In this document: positions 6,232 to 10,000 of the stretch, piece by piece
Layout of the letters: every line of letters begins with the position of its first letter
How positions within the stretch are numbered: position 1 is the first letter of the stretch
Assembly (NCBI GenBank): GCA_020216745.1
Contig: JAIWNQ010000071.1
Coordinates: forward strand, 1 to 10,000
Source: Candidatus Hydrogenedens sp.
GTDB lineage: Bacteria > Hydrogenedentota > Hydrogenedentia > Hydrogenedentales > Hydrogenedentaceae
DNA: 10,000 nucleotides
Direction: 5' to 3'
Program-made: the position numbers and the translations under genes
Notes under the pieces: generated by a model
The model's database searches: none
Seen by the model: the letters and a program-made list of their open reading frames with translations, nothing else
What the model was told of the DNA's origin: nothing

Positions 6232-6705
6232 CTACCGAAAGATTTTATTTAATGGTTTTTCAAGTTGTTTTTCTATGTCTCTTTTAAGTGTATCTGGATT
6301 ATGAGCAAATAGAGCATGTATATATAAGACTTTATCATTTTCGGATATATCCACACTTAGTGTCCCTGGTGTAAGTGAAATGAAGTTCGCAAGTAATGTT
6401 ATTTCTAAAGGATGTGTCGAGTTTAATGGGTAAGCAATAATCCCTGGTTTTGCTTTAGGTTTAAAACGGAGTACTTCATAGGCAACCTCTATATTTGAGA
6501 GGATTAGTAACCATATAAATCGGAACGTGAAAAGGATTATAAATAATATTTTTTTGAAGTATTCAACCTCTTTACCATAAAGGACATATAAGATAGCATA
6601 TCCTATGATGAAGCCAAGTAGTATATTTGCAAAAGTAAGTACCCCAGATATAAAAGCCCATATTAGGCTAAGAAGAATATTTGCAAGAAATAGATTGGCG
6701 TTCAT
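6232..6705 (-). CDS. mnhE: Mrp/Mnh cation:proton antiporter subunit E
   Basis: This 157-residue protein has N-terminal membrane helices at about 4-22, 24-43 and 52-74 and a cytoplasmic C-terminal domain. It carries the conserved NIEVAYEVLR (71-80), YPLNSTHPLEITLLANFISLTPGTLSVDI (92-120, with Pro113) and a C-terminal HNPD segment before a Lys/Glu-rich helix. This is the MnhE/PhaE family, an essential subunit with no counterpart in complex I. The ATG at 6705 is one base after the mnhD stop. Its Shine-Dalgarno GGAG is formed by the last codons of mnhD (ATG GAG TAT TAA), which ties its translation to that gene. Confidence 0.96.
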   Translation of the reverse strand: MNANLFLANILLSLIWAFISGVLTFANILLGFIIGYAILYVLYGKEVEYFKKILFIILFTFRFIWLLILSNIEVAYEVLRFKPKAKPGIIAYPLNSTHPLEITLLANFISLTPGTLSVDISENDKVLYIHALFAHNPDTLKRDIEKQLEKPLNKIFR

Positions 6706-6706
6706 A

Positions 6707-8194
6707 TTAATACTCCATTACTTTTTCTATGTAAGATATTGGGTTTATTAGTTTATGAGCAGATTGTTCTGTTAATGTTATAAAATGTTCCCCTCCTACT
6801 CCTAATAAAATTGTGAGCATAGCGAGAATAAATATTGCCCCATAAGCAAAAGAAAGATTTTGTCGCATTTGTTGTTGTTCTCTGTTATGGTTTGGTTTTC
6901 CCCAAAAAGTATACATCCAAATTTTTGTCATTGAGAATAGGGTTAAGAAACTAACAATGATAGAAATAATGACCGTTAGGAAAGCCTTTGTGTGAATACC
7001 TGATATAATTAGGGCTAATTTCCCTACAAATCCAGACAGAGGAGGTAATCCTGCAAGGGAAAGAGCGGAACAAAAGAAACATAGTGATAAGAACGGAGTA
7101 TCTTTATATAGTCCCCCTTGTGATTTTATTTGATAGGTTCCTGTTTTTTGGTATGCAATACCGCTAATAAAGAATAGGTTTGATTTGGCTACGATGTTAT
7201 GAACCATAAAATAAATGGCTCCTGAGATGCCAGAAACTGTCCAGAAGGCAAGTCCCATGAGCATATAACCTATTTGTGAGATAATATGGAATGATAAGAT
7301 ACGGCGAAACTCATTTTGTGATACAGCCCCGAGAACTCCAACGAGCATTGTAGCACTGGCAATAATTAGTAAAATATTCTGTGTTGGGGTATCAATTTCT
7401 TTATATAACAGGGTTGAAACACGAATAATTGAATACATGCCTACTTTGGTCAGAAGTCCAGAAAATAGAGCGGAAATACCTGCTGGTGGAGTATGATACG
7501 ATGCAGGGAGCCAAAAATATAACGGGAATATACCTGCTTTAATTCCAAATGCAATTAGGAGAAGTGAGCCGACAATTTGTTTCGGATATTTATGTTCTAT
7601 CATAGAAAATTTGATAGAAAGGTCTGCGAGATTTACTGTTCCGACCATACCGTAAAGTATACCCGTAGAGGCAAGGAATATCGCTGAGGAAATCAAGTTT
7701 AGAATAACATATTTTATAGAGCCTTCTAATTGTTTCTGTTCACCACCGAATGCCATAAGCACGAAGGATGACATCAACATAACTTCATACCAAACATACA
7801 AATTAAATAAATCGCCAGTGATAAATGCCCCTGTTACTCCCATAATTAGAAAGTAAATCAATGGTAAATAGGCAAAACGAAATTCTTCTTTTGCGGTTAT
7901 GGAGAGAGTGTAAAGTAAGGAACAAAATAGTAAAATAGAGGTCAGAACAATCATGATAGAACTGAATAGGTCAATAATAATTGTAATGCCGAAAGGAGCT
8001 TGCCAATTTCCCACTTGTAGGGAGAAGATTTCTCCATGAGATGTAAAGTATAGAAATATTAATGCAGTGACAAAATAAAAAGCATTCCCAACCCATGCAA
8101 AAAACCACTGTATACGATATTGTTTTATGCTTATTAAGCATAAACAGGCTGTCAGCAATGGAATAATGATAGGAAGTATGACAAGTCTATTCAT
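6707..8194 (-). CDS. mnhD: Mrp/Mnh cation:proton antiporter subunit D (complex I NuoM/N-like)
   Basis: This 495-residue polytopic protein belongs to the antiporter-like family shared with NuoL/M/N of complex I. It is one of the two large ion-translocating subunits of Mrp. Key charged residues are present: Glu137 in LYVWYEVMLMSSF, Lys219 in FGIKAGIFPLYFWLP, Lys250 in LLTKVGMYSIIRV and Lys392 in SGFVGKLAL. The first two match the positions known to be needed in Bacillus MrpD. HTPPAGISALFSG (235-247) lies between the helix bearing Lys219 and that bearing Lys250, and the conserved VHNIVAKSNLFF (331-342) is also seen. The length is normal for MrpD. Its ATG overlaps the mnhC stop by 4 bases (ATGA). 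An intact, functional subunit is expected. Confidence 0.97.
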   Translation of the reverse strand: MNRLVILPIIIPLLTACLCLISIKQYRIQWFFAWVGNAFYFVTALIFLYFTSHGEIFSLQVGNWQAPFGITIIIDLFSSIMIVLTSILLFCSLLYTLSITAKEEFRFAYLPLIYFLIMGVTGAFITGDLFNLYVWYEVMLMSSFVLMAFGGEQKQLEGSIKYVILNLISSAIFLASTGILYGMVGTVNLADLSIKFSMIEHKYPKQIVGSLLLIAFGIKAGIFPLYFWLPASYHTPPAGISALFSGLLTKVGMYSIIRVSTLLYKEIDTPTQNILLIIASATMLVGVLGAVSQNEFRRILSFHIISQIGYMLMGLAFWTVSGISGAIYFMVHNIVAKSNLFFISGIAYQKTGTYQIKSQGGLYKDTPFLSLCFFCSALSLAGLPPLSGFVGKLALIISGIHTKAFLTVIISIIVSFLTLFSMTKIWMYTFWGKPNHNREQQQMRQNLSFAYGAIFILAMLTILLGVGGEHFITLTEQSAHKLINPISYIEKVMEY

Positions 8195-8535
8195 TGTAAA
8201 TCCGTTTTTATTAAATCATCCAGGTCGTCTGTGTTTAGTGTTTTATGTGTTCTGTGAACTAATACTAACAAGAAGGCAGTTACGCCGAAACTAATTACAA
8301 TTGCGGTTAACACGAAAGCTTGAGGTAATGGGTCTGTAACATGTTCTGGGAGAGTTGCTGTTGAAAAGATGGGTGGTAAACTACGGATTAATCCACCAGA
8401 TACAAATATAAGTAGATTTGCACCGTGACTTAATAGGCACATACCCAATATAAGTTTAAACATGTTTCGTTGTAGCATAAGGTAGAACCCCGCAGAATAA
8501 AGACAACCAACCAATATTGCGAAAATCCATTCCAT
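8191..8535 (-). CDS. mnhC: Mrp/Mnh cation:proton antiporter subunit C (NuoK-like)
   Basis: This 114-residue protein has three membrane helices (about 4-20, 28-46, 72-93) and is homologous to NuoK. LILGMCLLSHGANLLIF (28-44) and DPLPQAFVLTAIVISFGVTAFLLVL (68-92) are the two family blocks. The second has the Thr seen in MrpC proteins. A good AGAGG lies 8 bases before the ATG at 8535, within the end of mnhB. The acidic C-terminal tail (NTDDLDDLIKTDLQ) is unremarkable. The gene follows mnhB by 4 bases and overlaps mnhD by 4. Confidence 0.96.
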   Translation of the reverse strand: MEWIFAILVGCLYSAGFYLMLQRNMFKLILGMCLLSHGANLLIFVSGGLIRSLPPIFSTATLPEHVTDPLPQAFVLTAIVISFGVTAFLLVLVHRTHKTLNTDDLDDLIKTDLQ

Positions 8536-8539
8536 CGAT

Positions 8540-8956
8540 TTATACCTCTTTTATAAGTTCAAGAATAATAAGTAAGGTTGTTCCTAAAACAACAAGAAAT
8601 ACACCCATATCGAAGAGCATGGGTGTCCCTAATGATAAGGAATAGTGAGGGGTTGTCCAAAGGGTTATCCATATCCCCGTCATAAAAGGACTTCCTAATA
8701 GGATAGAAATAACACCACTTCCGCAAGCAATACATAGCCCAACAGTAGTTATAGTTACGGGGGAAAAACGAAGATAATTCCTTGCAGTATCAGGACCGAA
8801 GGCGAAGGCTATTAGAATGAAAGAAGCAGAAGCAACTAATCCACCAGAGAAGCCACCCCCAGGCTGGTTATGACCTGTTAGAAGAAGGTAGATTGCAAAT
8901 AGAAACAACAATGGTGCAATATATTTAGCAGCAGTTTTTAGTATTAAACTATTCAT
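8540..8956 (-). CDS. mnhB: Mrp/Mnh cation:proton antiporter subunit B
   Basis: This 138-residue protein has four predicted membrane helices (about 12-27, 35-55, 68-88, 112-134). The glycine-rich GHNQPGGGFSGGL (28-40) and FDMGVFLVVLG (115-125) are the MnhB family signatures. The length matches stand-alone MnhB (about 140 residues), so it is not fused to MnhA as in some lineages. The ATG at 8956 lies inside mnhA (8-base overlap), with GAGG about 10 bases upstream in the mnhA coding sequence. It is part of the MnhA-B-C-D module that carries ion flux. Confidence 0.96.
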   Translation of the reverse strand: MNSLILKTAAKYIAPLLFLFAIYLLLTGHNQPGGGFSGGLVASASFILIAFAFGPDTARNYLRFSPVTITTVGLCIACGSGVISILLGSPFMTGIWITLWTTPHYSLSLGTPMLFDMGVFLVVLGTTLLIILELIKEV

Positions 8957-10000
8957 GGTTTTTTATCCTCTGGTATCTAAGTAGTGCATACGTGCCAATC
9001 CCTGCTATAGCTAATACTGTAATTTCTCCCATAGTGTCAAAGCCACGAAAATCTACAAGTATAACATTTACGATATTACTTCCGTGTGCCTCAGATAAAC
9101 TTTTTGATGCAAAGTATGAAGAAATTGTAGGATGGGTTTGGATACTGGATGCTGTAAGGGTAATAAAGCCCATAATGATTCCAAAAATGATGGAGAGAAC
9201 AACATCCCGTCGAATTGTCCATGTTCTACGTGGCAAGTGTTGTTCTGGTAAATGGTAAAAGACAAATACAAATAAAGCAACAGTAAGGGTCTCAATGATA
9301 AATTGGGTCATGGCTAAGTCTGGTGCACTGAAAATTAAAAATATTACCGCGATGCTATACCCAACAATGCCAAGACAAATAACCGCAGTAAGTTTCGAAG
9401 AAGAGGAAATGACCCCAGCAATTCCTATGATAATAGTAAGTATTAAAATCAAATCATAAAGGTAGATTTTGCCTGTCGTATGACTTATATGAGATGAAAC
9501 ATAAATATTTATATTTTGCCAGTCGATAACGAGAGATACAAAAGAAATCAAGATAATTGAGACTGAAAAAGTGCTTAGGTAAGAACGTAGTTTCCCATTT
9601 TGAAAGAATCGGGTGATGCGGTCTGAGGAGAATATCAAACTTTCAATAGCAGTCTGGTATATATAGGTAGCAGAGATTGTTTTTTGATTTTCTTTGTTTT
9701 GCTCTTTAGTCCGAATGTGAAAAATTCCGAGGATAATACCACCAAACCAGATAATTATGCTAATGGTTAATAACAGAAAGTGATTCGTGACGGAACTTGT
9801 GGCATGATTTGGTATGTGAGTATCTGAAAGAAATTTTAATGAGTTGCCAATGTAGTGAAACACTTGTGAAAGAGAAGGAGAGAAAGGAATTATGAAACCA
9901 AGCAAAGATAGAAAAAGAGGAATTGTTGCAAGGAGATAATCCATAAAGTTTATTGAGTGATGGTAATTATCGCCACTATTTTTTTGCCAAGGTCTAATTA
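8949..10000 (-). CDS. mnhA: Mrp/Mnh cation:proton antiporter subunit A, C-terminal part (5' end outside window)
   Basis: The reading frame is open to the window edge. The 18 codons before the ATG at 9944 read IRPWQKNSGDNYHHSINF and contain no stop, so that ATG is an internal Met, not the start. MnhA is normally about 770-800 residues with an N-terminal NuoL-like antiporter domain; here only the last ~350 residues are seen. Visible parts, numbered from Met9944, are a linking region with FQNGKLRSYLSTF (114-126), the MbhD-like helices with SAPDLAMTQFIIETLTVALFV (206-226), and the MbhE-like block SNIVNVILVDFRGFDTMGEITVLAIAGIG (289-317). These are the conserved C-terminal domains of MnhA. Loss of the N-terminal half cannot be excluded but nothing suggests it. 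First gene of the operon. Confidence 0.95.
   Translation of the reverse strand, partial: IRPWQKNSGDNYHHSINFMDYLLATIPLFLSLLGFIIPFSPSLSQVFHYIGNSLKFLSDTHIPNHATSSVTNHFLLLTISIIIWFGGIILGIFHIRTKEQNKENQKTISATYIYQTAIESLIFSSDRITRFFQNGKLRSYLSTFSVSIILISFVSLVIDWQNINIYVSSHISHTTGKIYLYDLILILTIIIGIAGVISSSSKLTAVICLGIVGYSIAVIFLIFSAPDLAMTQFIIETLTVALFVFVFYHLPEQHLPRRTWTIRRDVVLSIIFGIIMGFITLTASSIQTHPTISSYFASKSLSEAHGSNIVNVILVDFRGFDTMGEITVLAIAGIGTYALLRYQRIKNHE

Noticed and set aside
8992..9295. Open frames on both strands overlapping mnhA.
   Set aside because: They lie fully inside a clearly conserved MnhA coding region in other frames and have no motif of their own.
8949..9944. A stand-alone 331-residue MnhA C-terminal protein starting at the ATG at 9944 (split mnhA).
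   Set aside because: The frame remains open for 18 more codons to the window edge, with no stop and no start signal, so this is simply the 3' part of a longer mnhA.

Overview
This is an AT-rich bacterial window carrying mostly housekeeping genes. Evidence for Bacteria: a MEP-pathway gene (dxs), a trigger factor / ClpP pair, a class II tRNA-Leu and a seven-subunit Mrp (Mnh) cation/proton antiporter. The sequence does not identify the lineage. The divergent trigger factor and the CoA-binding gene placed where clpX often sits suggest a phylum away from the well-studied model bacteria, but that is inference. All genes but one are on the minus strand. No stretch longer than about 180 bases lacks a gene.

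Region 1 (1-2479, minus): read in transcription order, tig (trigger factor), clpP and a partial CoA-binding-domain gene. They are spaced by 15 and 4 bases, so they look like one operon for folding and turnover of new proteins with an added small Rossmann-fold protein. The trigger factor has an N-terminal extension of about 60 residues, rich in acidic residues and histidine, and a perfect inverted repeat lies in the DNA coding for the histidine run.

Region 2 (2480-4634, minus): dxs (first enzyme of the MEP isoprenoid pathway), then tRNA-Leu(UAG) with a plausible promoter of its own, then tig. No terminator is visible between dxs, the tRNA and tig.

Region 3 (4635-5635, plus): a divergent promoter region of 177 bases and the only plus-strand gene. 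It encodes a secreted protein that looks like a trypsin/DegP-fold domain without the catalytic His and Ser. It ends in an intrinsic terminator that includes its stop codon and touches the end of the convergent mnhG.

Region 4 (5634-10000, minus): the Mrp antiporter operon in canonical order mnhA (3' part only), B, C, D, E, F, G. Genes overlap by 4-8 bases or are separated by 1-5 bases. Together the subunits form a membrane complex related to respiratory complex I that exchanges cytoplasmic Na+ (or other monovalent cations) for external protons.

No clear new system was found. The most unusual items are the histidine-rich trigger factor and the degenerate secreted protease-like protein.
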